Source of the DNA: Streptomyces diacarni
Lineage (GTDB): Bacteria > Actinomycetota > Actinomycetes > Streptomycetales > Streptomycetaceae
Direction of reading: 5' to 3'
NCBI RefSeq assembly: GCF_003323715.1
Contig: NZ_QOIN01000061.1
Location: 1-64,000, forward strand
DNA: 64,000 nt
In this document: positions 56,819 to 64,000 of the stretch, piece after piece
Numbering within the stretch: the stretch's first letter is position 1
How the letters are laid out: each line of letters starts with the position of its first letter
Made by a program: the position numbers and the translations under genes
The notes under the pieces: generated by a model
The model's input: only the letters and a program-made list of their open reading frames with translations
Database searches by the model: none
Told to the model about the DNA's origin: nothing

Positions 56819-57592
56819 TCACCCCGGCAGCCGCCGGAAGAGCGGTCGGGGCAGGTGGCGCAGCACGCTCATCACAGGGCCCAGCGCGGCCGGCACCCAC
56901 ACAGTGCGCGACCTGCGGCGCACCCCGTGCACGATGGCGTCGGCCACGGCGCCCGGCGTGGTGGCCAGCGGCGCGGGCGGCCTGCCCTCCGTCATCCGGG
57001 TGTGCACGAACCCCGGCCGCACCACCAGCACGTGCACCCCCGAACCGTGCAGCGCGTCCCCCAGCCCCTGCGTGAACGCGTCCAGCCCCGCCTTGCTGGA
57101 GCCGTAGATGAAGTTGGCGCGGCGCGCCCGCTCGCCCGCCACCGAGGAGAGCACCACCAGCGAGCCGTGGCCCTGCGCCCGCAGCGCGTTCGCGCACACC
57201 AGCCCGGCCGAGACCGCACCGGTGTAGTTCGTCCGGGTGACGTGCACGGCGGCCATCGGGTCGTGCTCGTCTGCCGTCTGGTCGCCCAGCACACCGAAGG
57301 CCACCAGCACCAGGTCGATGTCGCCCTCGGCGAAGACCTTCTCCAGCACCTCCTCGTGCGTCTCGGGCGCCAGCGCGTCGAACGGCACCGTACGGACCCC
57401 CACCTGGGCTCCGTGTGCCGCCGCCTCGTCGCGCAGCCCGGCCGCCGCGGCGTCCAGCCGCGGCCCTGGCCGCCCCGCGAGCCACACCGTGCGGGTGCGC
57501 CTGGCCAGGAAGCGGCGCACGGTGGCGAGCGCGATCTCGGACGTGCCGCCGAGAACGAGCACGGACTGCGGGGAACCGAAGGCGTCCTTCAT
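56819..57592 (-). CDS. dprE2: Polyprenylphospho-2-keto-pentofuranose reductase (DprE2-like)
   Basis: A 257-aa short-chain dehydrogenase. The cofactor loop SVLVLGGTSEIALATVRRFL has the GGTSEIx form typical of DprE2, and the catalytic residues are Ser in LVVLSSVAGE and Tyr-x-x-x-Lys in NFIYGSSKAGLDAF. It reduces the keto intermediate made by DprE1 to give polyprenyl-phospho-arabinose. ATG 57592 has AGGAG 6 nt upstream. It lies 64 nt downstream of dprE1 on the same strand. Confidence 0.87.
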   Translation of the reverse strand: MKDAFGSPQSVLVLGGTSEIALATVRRFLARRTRTVWLAGRPGPRLDAAAAGLRDEAAAHGAQVGVRTVPFDALAPETHEEVLEKVFAEGDIDLVLVAFGVLGDQTADEHDPMAAVHVTRTNYTGAVSAGLVCANALRAQGHGSLVVLSSVAGERARRANFIYGSSKAGLDAFTQGLGDALHGSGVHVLVVRPGFVHTRMTEGRPPAPLATTPGAVADAIVHGVRRRSRTVWVPAALGPVMSVLRHLPRPLFRRLPG

Positions 57593-57656
57593 GAGCTGCT
57601 CCTGGAGAGGTACGACGAGGGGGGAACGGGTACGCCGGGCGGGCGTCCGGGGGCGG

Positions 57657-59120
57657 TCACAGCGCCAGCCGCCGTGCGAGGTCCGAGGTGAAGACCCCGC
57701 GCGGATCCAGCCGGGCGCGCAGCGCGCGGAAGTCGTCGAGGCGCGGATACATCGCCCGCAGCAGTTCGGGCCGCATCCGCGCGTCCTTGGCCAGGTAGAG
57801 CCGGCCGCCCGCGACGGCGACCTCCTCGTCCAGCAGGTCGAGGAAGTCCCCGAGCCCCGGCAGCGAGGCCGGGATGTCCAGCGCCAGCGTCCACCCCCGG
57901 GCGGGAAAGGACAGCCAGCCCGGGTCCCCGGCGCCGAACCGTTTGAGCACGGCGAGGAACGAGGGGCACGAGCGGCGGGAGAGCAGCCGCACCACCCGGC
58001 GCAGCGCGTCGTCGGCGTCCTCGGGCACCACGCACTGCCACTGCACGAACCCCGCGCGGCCGTAGACCCGGTTCCAGTGCGGCAGCCCGTCCAGCGGATG
58101 GAAGAACGCGGACAGCCGCTGGAGTTCATCCGTCCGGCGGCGGGGCGCCTTGTGGTAGTAGAGCCGGTTGAACGCGCCGACCGTGGCCCCGCGCAGCAGC
58201 CCGCCCGGTACGGCGCGCGGCGCGGGCGGCAGCTGCCCGGGGCGGAAGGCCAGCGGCTCCCGCCGGGCCGCGCGCGCCGTCCGCCCCTTGCCCTCCAGAG
58301 CCGCAGCCGGCGCGTGGTCCCCGCGGGTGAGGACGGCGCGCCCGGCCGCCGTGCCGCGCGCCAGCAGGTCGATCCACGCCACCGAGTAGCGGTAGCGGTC
58401 GTCGGTCGCCGTCAGCGTCGCCAGCAGCGAATCCAGGTCGGGCAGGCGTTCGGTGTCCACGCTCATCAGCGAGGTCTCCACCGGCAGCAGGTCCACCGTG
58501 GCGCTCAGCACCAGCCCCGTCAGCCCCATGCCGCCCGCTGTCGCGTCGAACAGCTCGCTGCCCCGCGGCACCGTGCGCACCTCGCCGTCCGCCGTCAGCA
58601 GCTCCAGTCCCCGCACATGCCGGGTGAAGGAGCCGGAGACGTGGTGGTTCTTGCCGTGGATGTCCGCGCCGATCGCCCCGCCGACCGTCACGTACCGGGT
58701 TCCGGGCGTGACCGGCACGAACCAGCCCAGCGGCAGCAGCACCGTCATCAGCCGGTGCAGACTGACCCCCGCCTCGCAGGTCACCGTCCCGCCCACCGCG
58801 TCGATCGCCAGCACCCGGTCCAAAGCCGTGGTGTCCACCACGGTGCCGCCCGCGTTCTGCGCGGCGTCCCCGTACGCCCGCCCCAGCCCCCGCGCGATAC
58901 TGCCGCGCGCCCCGCACGCACGCACCGCCGCCGCGGCCTGCGCACGAGTACCGGGCCGCAGCACGCGCGCTCCGGTGGGCGCGGTCCCGCCCCAGCCCGT
59001 CAACAGCCGGTGTGCGGAGCCGGCGGCCGCCTCCCGCTCGGTGGGGCGGCCGTGGCCGCCGTCCGCGGGGGGTGCGGTGGTCGCGTCGCGCCGGGGGGAT
59101 CGCAAGTGCTGAGCGGACAT
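57657..59120 (-). CDS. dprE1: Polyprenylphosphoryl-ribose 2'-oxidase (DprE1-like)
   Basis: A 487-aa FAD oxidoreductase. The FAD domain has GSIARGLGRAYGDAAQNAGG, GGAIGADIHGKNHHVSGSF (the strongly conserved DprE1 flavin loop) and GGMGLTGLVLSATVDLLP; the C-terminus has HPLDGLPHWNRVYGRAGF and RLYLAKDARM. The residue aligned with Cys387 of the M. tuberculosis enzyme (GWNIC) is Ala413 here (GWTLA, codon 57882-57884). The enzyme oxidises the 2'-OH of polyprenyl-phosphoribose. It is divergent from the PAP2 gene, with a 78-nt spacer. Confidence 0.9.
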   Translation of the reverse strand: MSAQHLRSPRRDATTAPPADGGHGRPTEREAAAGSAHRLLTGWGGTAPTGARVLRPGTRAQAAAAVRACGARGSIARGLGRAYGDAAQNAGGTVVDTTALDRVLAIDAVGGTVTCEAGVSLHRLMTVLLPLGWFVPVTPGTRYVTVGGAIGADIHGKNHHVSGSFTRHVRGLELLTADGEVRTVPRGSELFDATAGGMGLTGLVLSATVDLLPVETSLMSVDTERLPDLDSLLATLTATDDRYRYSVAWIDLLARGTAAGRAVLTRGDHAPAAALEGKGRTARAARREPLAFRPGQLPPAPRAVPGGLLRGATVGAFNRLYYHKAPRRRTDELQRLSAFFHPLDGLPHWNRVYGRAGFVQWQCVVPEDADDALRRVVRLLSRRSCPSFLAVLKRFGAGDPGWLSFPARGWTLALDIPASLPGLGDFLDLLDEEVAVAGGRLYLAKDARMRPELLRAMYPRLDDFRALRARLDPRGVFTSDLARRLAL

Positions 59121-59198
59121 GCACGCGACCGTAAGCGCCCGGAAAAGCCCGGAAGGGGAGGCTGCGCCGTCACTGTCGCTGAAAGGGTGAAAGGCGGA

Positions 59199-59780
59199 GT
59201 GTCGGATCGTATGGTCACCGCGTGGCGGCGCCGCGCGCGCGAGAGTCGGGGCGTGGCAGCGACAACGGCACGACGATGGAGCCGATGGGAACGGCGGTTG
59301 CTGTGCGCCCTGGGTGACTGCGCAGCCGACGCCCGGGTGGCGGGTGCGGCCCGGACCCTGTCCTGGTGCGGGGAACACGCCGCCGTCTGGCTCCTCGCCG
59401 GACTCGCCGGAGCCGCCACCGACCGTACGCGGCGGGAGCGCTGGCTCAGGGGCACGGGGCTCGTGGCCACCGCCCACCTGGCCAGCATGGGGCTCAAACG
59501 GGTCGTGCGCCGCCCGCGGCCCCGACTGGCGGGCCGCGCCCCGCTCGTACGGACCGCGGGACGCCACTCCTTCCCCAGCTCCCACGCCGCCTCCGCCGGC
59601 GCGGCGGCCCTCGCCCTCGGCGGGCTGCGCCACCGGCGGGCCTTCGGCGCGCTCGCCGCGCTGATGTGCCTCTCCCGGCTGGTCGCCGGCGTCCACTACC
59701 CCTCCGACGTGCTCGCCGGTGCGGCCCTCGGCGCGGCGACCGCACGGCTGGGCACCCGAAGGGAGCCCCGCCATGGCTGA
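59199..59780 (+). CDS. PAP2 phosphatase (Rv3807c-like)
   Basis: A 193-aa membrane phosphatase with all three PAP2 motifs: KRVVRRPRP, the FPSSHAAS loop and SRLVAGVHYPSD. In the mycobacterial pathway a PAP2 protein next to ubiA is proposed to remove the 5-phosphate from polyprenyl-phosphoribose-5-phosphate. The 8-nt overlap with the UbiA gene supports that role. The start is uncertain: GTG 59187, GTG 59199 and ATG 59211 are all in frame. Confidence 0.86.
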   Translation: MSDRMVTAWRRRARESRGVAATTARRWSRWERRLLCALGDCAADARVAGAARTLSWCGEHAAVWLLAGLAGAATDRTRRERWLRGTGLVATAHLASMGLKRVVRRPRPRLAGRAPLVRTAGRHSFPSSHAASAGAAALALGGLRHRRAFGALAALMCLSRLVAGVHYPSDVLAGAALGAATARLGTRREPRHG

Positions 59781-60831
59781 ACGCTTCACCCTGACCGGCA
59801 GCCGCGCAGGGGAACCGGCGCCGGTGGGGGAGCCGGCGCCGGTGGCGGAACCCGCCGAACCCCTCACGGCCGCCGCACGCCTCCAGTCCGAGCCCGAGCC
59901 CGTCGGCACCCACGCCCCGCCCCCGCCCGCCGTCGCCCGCCCCACCGGATTCGCCGGCACCCTCGCCGGCGGGCTGCTGCTGACCACCCGGCCCCGGCAG
60001 TGGGTCAAGAACCTCCTCGTCGTCGCCGCGCCCGCCGCCGCCGGACAACTCGCCTCCCTGCACACCGTCGCGCGGCTGGCGCTCGTCTTCGCCCTGTTCA
60101 CCGCCGCCGCCTCGGCCGTCTACCTGCTCAACGACGCCCGCGACGCCGAGTCCGACCGCGCCCACCCCGACAAGTGCCGCCGCCCCGTCGCCGCCGGCAC
60201 CGTCCCCACCCCGCTCGCCTACACCCTCGGCGCCGCCCTCGCCCTCACCACGACCACGCTGGCCGCCCTGCTGTGCAACGCCGCGACCGCCGCGCTGCTC
60301 GCCGGCTACGTCCTCATGCAGATCGCCTACTGCCTGCTGCTCAAACGCATCCTGGTGGTCGACCTCGCCGTGGTGACCGCCGGGTTCGTCATGCGCGCCA
60401 TGGCCGGCGGACTCGCCCTCGACATCCCGCTCTCCCGCTGGTTCCTGCTCACCGCCGGATTCGGCGCCCTGTTCATGGTCGCGGCCAAGCGCTACTCCGA
60501 GGCCGTCCTCATGGGCGAGGGCGAGGGCGACACCCGCGCCCTCCTGCGCGTCTACTCGGTCGGCTACCTGCGCTTCGTGTGGCAACTCGCCGCCGGCGTC
60601 GCCGTCCTGGCCTACTGCCTGTGGGCCCTGGAGGCCGACGGCGGCCAAGAGGGCTCACTGTGGCGGCAGCTGTCCATGGTGCCGCTGATCCTCGCCGTCC
60701 TGCGCTACGCCGTCTTCGCCGACCGCGGCCACGCAGGCTCCCCCGAAGACGTCCTCCTGCGCGACCGCCCCCTCGCCGTCACCGCACTGACCTGGGCCCT
60801 CCTGTACGGGCTGTCCGTCGCGGGCCTGTGA
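59773..60831 (+). CDS. Decaprenyl-phosphate phosphoribosyltransferase (UbiA family)
   Basis: A 352-aa membrane prenyl-type transferase. After a 65-residue Pro/Ala-rich start comes TRPRQWVKNLLVVAAPAAA, then the metal-binding motif LLNDARDAESDRAHPDKCRR (Asn120-Asp121, NDxxDxxxD form) and about nine helices. This form is that of Rv3806c-like enzymes, which transfer phosphoribose from PRPP to polyprenyl phosphate, the first step to polyprenyl-phospho-arabinose. It is coupled to the PAP2 gene (8-nt overlap) and the GtrA gene (GTGA overlap). Confidence 0.9.
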   Translation: MAERFTLTGSRAGEPAPVGEPAPVAEPAEPLTAAARLQSEPEPVGTHAPPPPAVARPTGFAGTLAGGLLLTTRPRQWVKNLLVVAAPAAAGQLASLHTVARLALVFALFTAAASAVYLLNDARDAESDRAHPDKCRRPVAAGTVPTPLAYTLGAALALTTTTLAALLCNAATAALLAGYVLMQIAYCLLLKRILVVDLAVVTAGFVMRAMAGGLALDIPLSRWFLLTAGFGALFMVAAKRYSEAVLMGEGEGDTRALLRVYSVGYLRFVWQLAAGVAVLAYCLWALEADGGQEGSLWRQLSMVPLILAVLRYAVFADRGHAGSPEDVLLRDRPLAVTALTWALLYGLSVAGL

Positions 60832-61712
60832 CCCCCATGGGTGCCGGCGTGGGTCCTGGCGTGCGTCCTGGCATGAAGGGGGCGCGCGCCGTGTGGGGCC
60901 GGGTCCCCGCGCGCGCCCGTGCGCTGTGCGCGGAGGTCGCGGGGTTCGCCGTCGTCGGGGTGTTCGCGTTCGCCGCCGACCTCGGTACGTTCCTGTGGCT
61001 GCGCGGACCCGCGGGGCTCGACCCGATGGGCGCGAAGGCCCTCTCGTTCGCCGCGGGCGTCGCCGTCGCGTACACCGGCAACGCGCTGGGCCCCTACCGG
61101 CTGCGGGGGCGCCGGGTGGCCGGCCGCTGGCGCAGGTTCAGCGTGTTCGCGCTGGTCAACACGGCGGGCGGCGCCGTCCAGTTGGGGTGCCTCGGCGTGT
61201 CCAGGTACGGGCTCGGACTGACGTCCACACTGGCGGACGTGGTGTCGGGCGCGGGCGTCGGCCTCGTGCTGGGCACGGCGGTGCGTTTCTGGGGGACACG
61301 CACCCTGGTGTTCTCCACCGCACCCACGGGGCCCGCGCGGGCGGCGGGGCCCGCACGGGCGGCCGGCTCAGCGCCGCTGCCCGAGTCGGAGACCGCTCCC
61401 GGGCCCGCGTCCGGGCCCGCTTCCGATCCCACGTCCGAGGCTGCTCCAGGGGCGATGTCCGGGCCCACGTCCGAGGTCGCTTCCGGGCCGGCGTCCGAGG
61501 CTGCCCCCGGGCCCACGACCGAACCCGCCCCCGGTGCCGCCTCCGGGCCCACGACCGAACCCGCCCCCGGTGCCGCCTCCGGGCCCACGGCCGGGCCCGC
61601 TCCCGGCTCGGCGTCGGGGGACGCCTCCGGGCCGGCGGCCGGTCCCGCTCCCGGATCGGCGTCCGGGGTCGGGCCCGAGCCCGCCTCCCGGAGGGGCGGG
61701 CGGGGGCGGTGA
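60828..61712 (+). CDS. GtrA-family membrane protein with repetitive tail
   Basis: A 294-aa protein. Residues about 30-165 are the four-helix GtrA domain (EVAGFAVVGVFAFAADLGTF, FSVFALVNTAGGAVQLGCL, TAVRFWGTRTLVF). GtrA proteins help move polyprenyl-linked sugars across the membrane or recruit transferases; Rv3789 has that role proposed for decaprenyl-phospho-arabinose. The remaining about 130 residues are Pro/Ala/Gly/Ser/Thr repeats, partly from a 36-bp DNA repeat. The start is GTG 60828, overlapping the UbiA gene stop. Confidence 0.86.
   Translation: MTPMGAGVGPGVRPGMKGARAVWGRVPARARALCAEVAGFAVVGVFAFAADLGTFLWLRGPAGLDPMGAKALSFAAGVAVAYTGNALGPYRLRGRRVAGRWRRFSVFALVNTAGGAVQLGCLGVSRYGLGLTSTLADVVSGAGVGLVLGTAVRFWGTRTLVFSTAPTGPARAAGPARAAGSAPLPESETAPGPASGPASDPTSEAAPGAMSGPTSEVASGPASEAAPGPTTEPAPGAASGPTTEPAPGAASGPTAGPAPGSASGDASGPAAGPAPGSASGVGPEPASRRGGRGR
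61509..61616 (+). repeat. 36-bp tandem repeats in the gtrA-like gene tail
   Basis: Unit starts lie at 61509, 61545 and 61581 (period 36). The first two copies are identical, the third diverged. They encode 12-residue units of the form GPTTEPAPGAAS. Confidence 0.85.
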
Positions 61713-61714
61713 CG

Positions 61715-62680
61715 TTACTTCACGGCGCCGGCCATGACGCCGGAGACGAACTGGCGCTGGAAGGCGAAGAAGACGGCCAGCGGGATCAGCATGGAGATGA
61801 AGGCGCCGGGCGCCAGGACGTCGATGTTGTTGCCGAACTGGCGCATCTGCTGCTGGAGGGCGACGGTGATCGGCGGATTCGTGGAGTCCGCGAAGATCAG
61901 TGCGACGAGCATGTCGTTCCACACCCACAGGAACTGGAAGATGCCGAGCGAGGCGATGGCGGGTCCGCCCAGCGGCATGACCACCCGGGTGAACAGGCGC
62001 AGTTCTCCGGCTCCGTCCAGCCGTGCGGCCTCCAGCAGTTCGCGGGGGATCTCGGCGAAGAAGTTGCGCAGCAGGAAGATGGCGAAGGGCAGGCCGAAGG
62101 CGGTGTGGAAGAGGACGACTCCGGTCGTGGTCTCGAAGATGCCGAGCGTGTTGAACAGCTTGGCGACGGGCACGAGTGCCACCTGCACCGGTACCACCAG
62201 CAGCCCCACGACGAGCAGGAACCACCAGTCGCGTCCGGGGAAGTCCATCCAGGCGAACGCGTATCCGGCCAGGGCGCCGATCACCACGACCAGTACGGTC
62301 GCCGGGACGGTGATGAGCACGGTGGTCCACAGGGATTCCATCACCTGTTCGTTGGCGAACAGGGCGTCGTAGTTGGACCACGTCAGCTGGTCGGTGTTGA
62401 GGATCCAGGGGAAGCTGCCGTTCAGGTCGAAGATGTTCCACCATCCGGAGATGGAGATGTCCGCCGGGTCGCGCAGCGACGAGCTGAGCAGCCCGGCTGT
62501 CGGCAGCAGCCAGAACAGTCCGATGACGACGAGGGCGAAGCGCACCGCCCAGTGGCCGGTCAGCGCGGCCACCCGTTGGGCCGGCGTGGTCCGGGGGCGT
62601 GCGGCCTCCTGCGCGGGAGCCGAGGGGCCCGAGGGGGTGCCCGGGGCGCCCGCGGCGCCGTCGGTGGTCAGCGTGGTCAT
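61715..62680 (-). CDS. Carbohydrate ABC transporter permease (MalG-like)
   Basis: A 321-aa inner-membrane permease with six helices. The EAA loop that contacts the ATPase is EIPRELLEAARLDGAGELRL, followed by FTRVVMPLGGPAIASLG. It follows the partner permease with a 4-nt ATGA overlap. The binding protein and ATPase are not in the window, so the sugar is unknown; the family is CUT1 (oligosaccharides). It converges on the gtrA-like gene with a 2-nt gap. Confidence 0.9.
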   Translation of the reverse strand: MTTLTTDGAAGAPGTPSGPSAPAQEAARPRTTPAQRVAALTGHWAVRFALVVIGLFWLLPTAGLLSSSLRDPADISISGWWNIFDLNGSFPWILNTDQLTWSNYDALFANEQVMESLWTTVLITVPATVLVVVIGALAGYAFAWMDFPGRDWWFLLVVGLLVVPVQVALVPVAKLFNTLGIFETTTGVVLFHTAFGLPFAIFLLRNFFAEIPRELLEAARLDGAGELRLFTRVVMPLGGPAIASLGIFQFLWVWNDMLVALIFADSTNPPITVALQQQMRQFGNNIDVLAPGAFISMLIPLAVFFAFQRQFVSGVMAGAVK

Positions 62681-64000
62681 CGGCGGGACTCCCTGCGCAG
62701 ACGACGGATGTTGAGGATCATGACGGGCACGACGAGCAGCAGCAGGATCACCGCGATCGCGCTGCCCGCTCCCTGGTCGGGCTTGCCGCCGAAGGACTTG
62801 AGATACAGCTGGAGCGCGAGGACGTTGGCCTCCCGCTGGGTGGCGCCGGGCGAGATGATGTAGACGAGGTCGAAGATCTTCAACACGTTGATCATCAGGG
62901 TGACGGTGACGACGCCGAGCACCGGCGCCAGCAGCGGCACGGTGATCTTGTGGAAGACCTTCCACTCGCTCGCGCCGTCGACCCTGGCCTGCTCCAGCAG
63001 TTCGCGCGGTACCCCGGCCAGGCCCGCGGCGATGAGCACCATCGCGAAGCCCGCCCACATCCACACGTAGCTGCCGATGATGGCGGGGGTCACCAGCGTG
63101 GGGCCGAGCCAGTCGACGCCGTTGTAGGGCTGGGCGAAGTTTCCGGCGGGCAGCCGCAGGGTGGCGCCGTCGGCGGAGGCCGGGAGGGTGAAGGTGCCGT
63201 CCTCGGCGGTGGTGGCCTTCGCCACTGTCCGACCGTCCTTGACGGCTTCGACCTCGATGCCCGCGAGTGCCTTCTCCTGCTGGTCGATGACGCCGTGTTC
63301 GCTGCGGCCGCCCTTGACGAAGTCCAGCCACACGGTGCCGGTGACCTTCCCGCCCTCGGCCTTGGCCGCCTTCTTCGCGGGCGCCGCGCCGCTTGCCTCC
63401 TTCGGCGGGATGCCGACCAGGGGCAGGGAGACCGGGCTCGCCGCGTCGACGGTCTCGCGGGTGAGGTACGCGCCGCCCTCGGCGGCCTTCAGCGGGGCGT
63501 CGGTGCGGGGCCGGGCCTCGGGCCAGGGCGCGGTGTCGGCGAACGTGTCGTGCACGGTGGTCCACATGGCGTTGGCGATGCCGCGGTCGGGGTCCTGCTC
63601 GTAGACGAGCCGGAAGATGATGCCCGAGGCGAGCATGGAGATGGCCATCGGCATGAAGACCAGCAGCTTGAACGCCGTGCCCCAGCGCACCCGTTCGGTG
63701 AGTACGGCGAAGATCAGGCCGAGTGCGGTGCAGACGGCCGGGGCGACGATGACCCAGACCAGGTTGTTGCGGAACGCGATCAGCGTGCCGTCGTCGGTGA
63801 AGATCTCCGCGAAGTTGTCCAGGCCCACGAACGACGAGCCGTCGGCGTCCATGAAGCTGCGGTAGACCGAGTAGCCGATCGGGTAGACGACCAGCGCGCC
63901 CAGTACCACCAGCGCGGGCAGCAGGAAGAGTGCGGCGGTCAAGGGGCGTCGGCGCAGCGCCGCGGCCCCCGCGGCGACCTTTCCGGCCCGTGGCCCCGCG
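62677..64000 (-). CDS. Carbohydrate ABC transporter permease (MalF-like), N-terminus outside window
   Basis: At least 440 residues are visible; the frame stays open to the window end, so the start lies beyond 64000. Membrane segments: LFLLPALVVLGALVVYPIGY, LLVFMPMAISMLASGIIF, and after the insertion IIGSYVWMWAGFAMVLIAAG. The EAA loop is GVPRELLEQARVDGASEWKV. Between helices is an insertion of about 150 residues with a beta-sandwich-like part (VTGTVWLDFVKGGRSEHGV, TAEDGTFTLPASADG) resembling a carboxypeptidase-regulatory-like domain, comparable in place to the P2 loop of MalF. It pairs with the downstream permease. Confidence 0.88.
   Translation of the reverse strand, partial: AGPRAGKVAAGAAALRRRPLTAALFLLPALVVLGALVVYPIGYSVYRSFMDADGSSFVGLDNFAEIFTDDGTLIAFRNNLVWVIVAPAVCTALGLIFAVLTERVRWGTAFKLLVFMPMAISMLASGIIFRLVYEQDPDRGIANAMWTTVHDTFADTAPWPEARPRTDAPLKAAEGGAYLTRETVDAASPVSLPLVGIPPKEASGAAPAKKAAKAEGGKVTGTVWLDFVKGGRSEHGVIDQQEKALAGIEVEAVKDGRTVAKATTAEDGTFTLPASADGATLRLPAGNFAQPYNGVDWLGPTLVTPAIIGSYVWMWAGFAMVLIAAGLAGVPRELLEQARVDGASEWKVFHKITVPLLAPVLGVVTVTLMINVLKIFDLVYIISPGATQREANVLALQLYLKSFGGKPDQGAGSAIAVILLLLVVPVMILNIRRLRRESRR

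Overview
The window is high-GC actinobacterial chromosome. It is most likely from Streptomyces or a close relative: third-codon positions are GC-saturated, GTG starts and 4-nt ATGA/GTGA gene overlaps are common, and mtrA-mtrB-lpqB, a long-form hpf, a zinc-finger-less secA and a 180-kDa-class NAD-glutamate dehydrogenase all occur together. No prophage, insertion sequence, CRISPR array or tRNA was seen.

Left part (1-28 kb), core genome. The 3' end of an rRNA operon (5S plus a perfect terminator hairpin) faces a minus-strand operon of a proline-rich membrane protein, DUF4129, DUF4350, MoxR ATPase and DUF58, with 4-nt overlaps at two junctions. Divergent from it runs mtnA-mtrA-mtrB-lpqB (methionine salvage, then the MtrAB envelope two-component system with its lipoprotein partner), followed by a ComF-like gene, hpf, an orphan NarL-type regulator, a YcaQ-like DNA glycosylase, a GNAT acetyltransferase, secA, an Rv3235-like gene, a DUF6912 gene, a HAD hydrolase and the very large glutamate dehydrogenase gene, which ends at a 19-bp-stem terminator.

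Middle and right part (28-61.7 kb), a cell-envelope glycopolymer island. It holds: a membrane-anchored TagF-like protein; five glycosyltransferase genes, two of which carry a second module; a tandem pair of acyltransferase-3 membrane proteins; a methyltransferase; a four-enzyme set matching the WbpA/B/E/D route to UDP-2,3-diacetamido-2,3-dideoxyglucuronate; two GT2-TagF fusion proteins; and near the right edge dprE2, dprE1, a PAP2 phosphatase, a UbiA-type phosphoribosyltransferase and a GtrA protein. With an AftB-like GT-C protein at 38-40 kb, these give homologs of the whole mycobacterial route from PRPP to polyprenyl-phosphoarabinofuranose, its proposed GtrA-type translocation, and transfer of terminal arabinofuranose, in an organism type not known for mycobacterial arabinogalactan. 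A PemK/MazF-RHH toxin-antitoxin pair with an iterated operator-like array sits in the middle of the island.

Right edge (61.7-64 kb): two sugar ABC-transporter permeases. The second is cut by the window end and carries an extra extracytoplasmic domain.

The most noteworthy system is the wall-polymer island, which appears to combine polyol-phosphate (teichoic-type) polymerases, a diacetamido-uronic acid and a furanose donor pathway. Function assignments come from reading motifs only; no database search was run.
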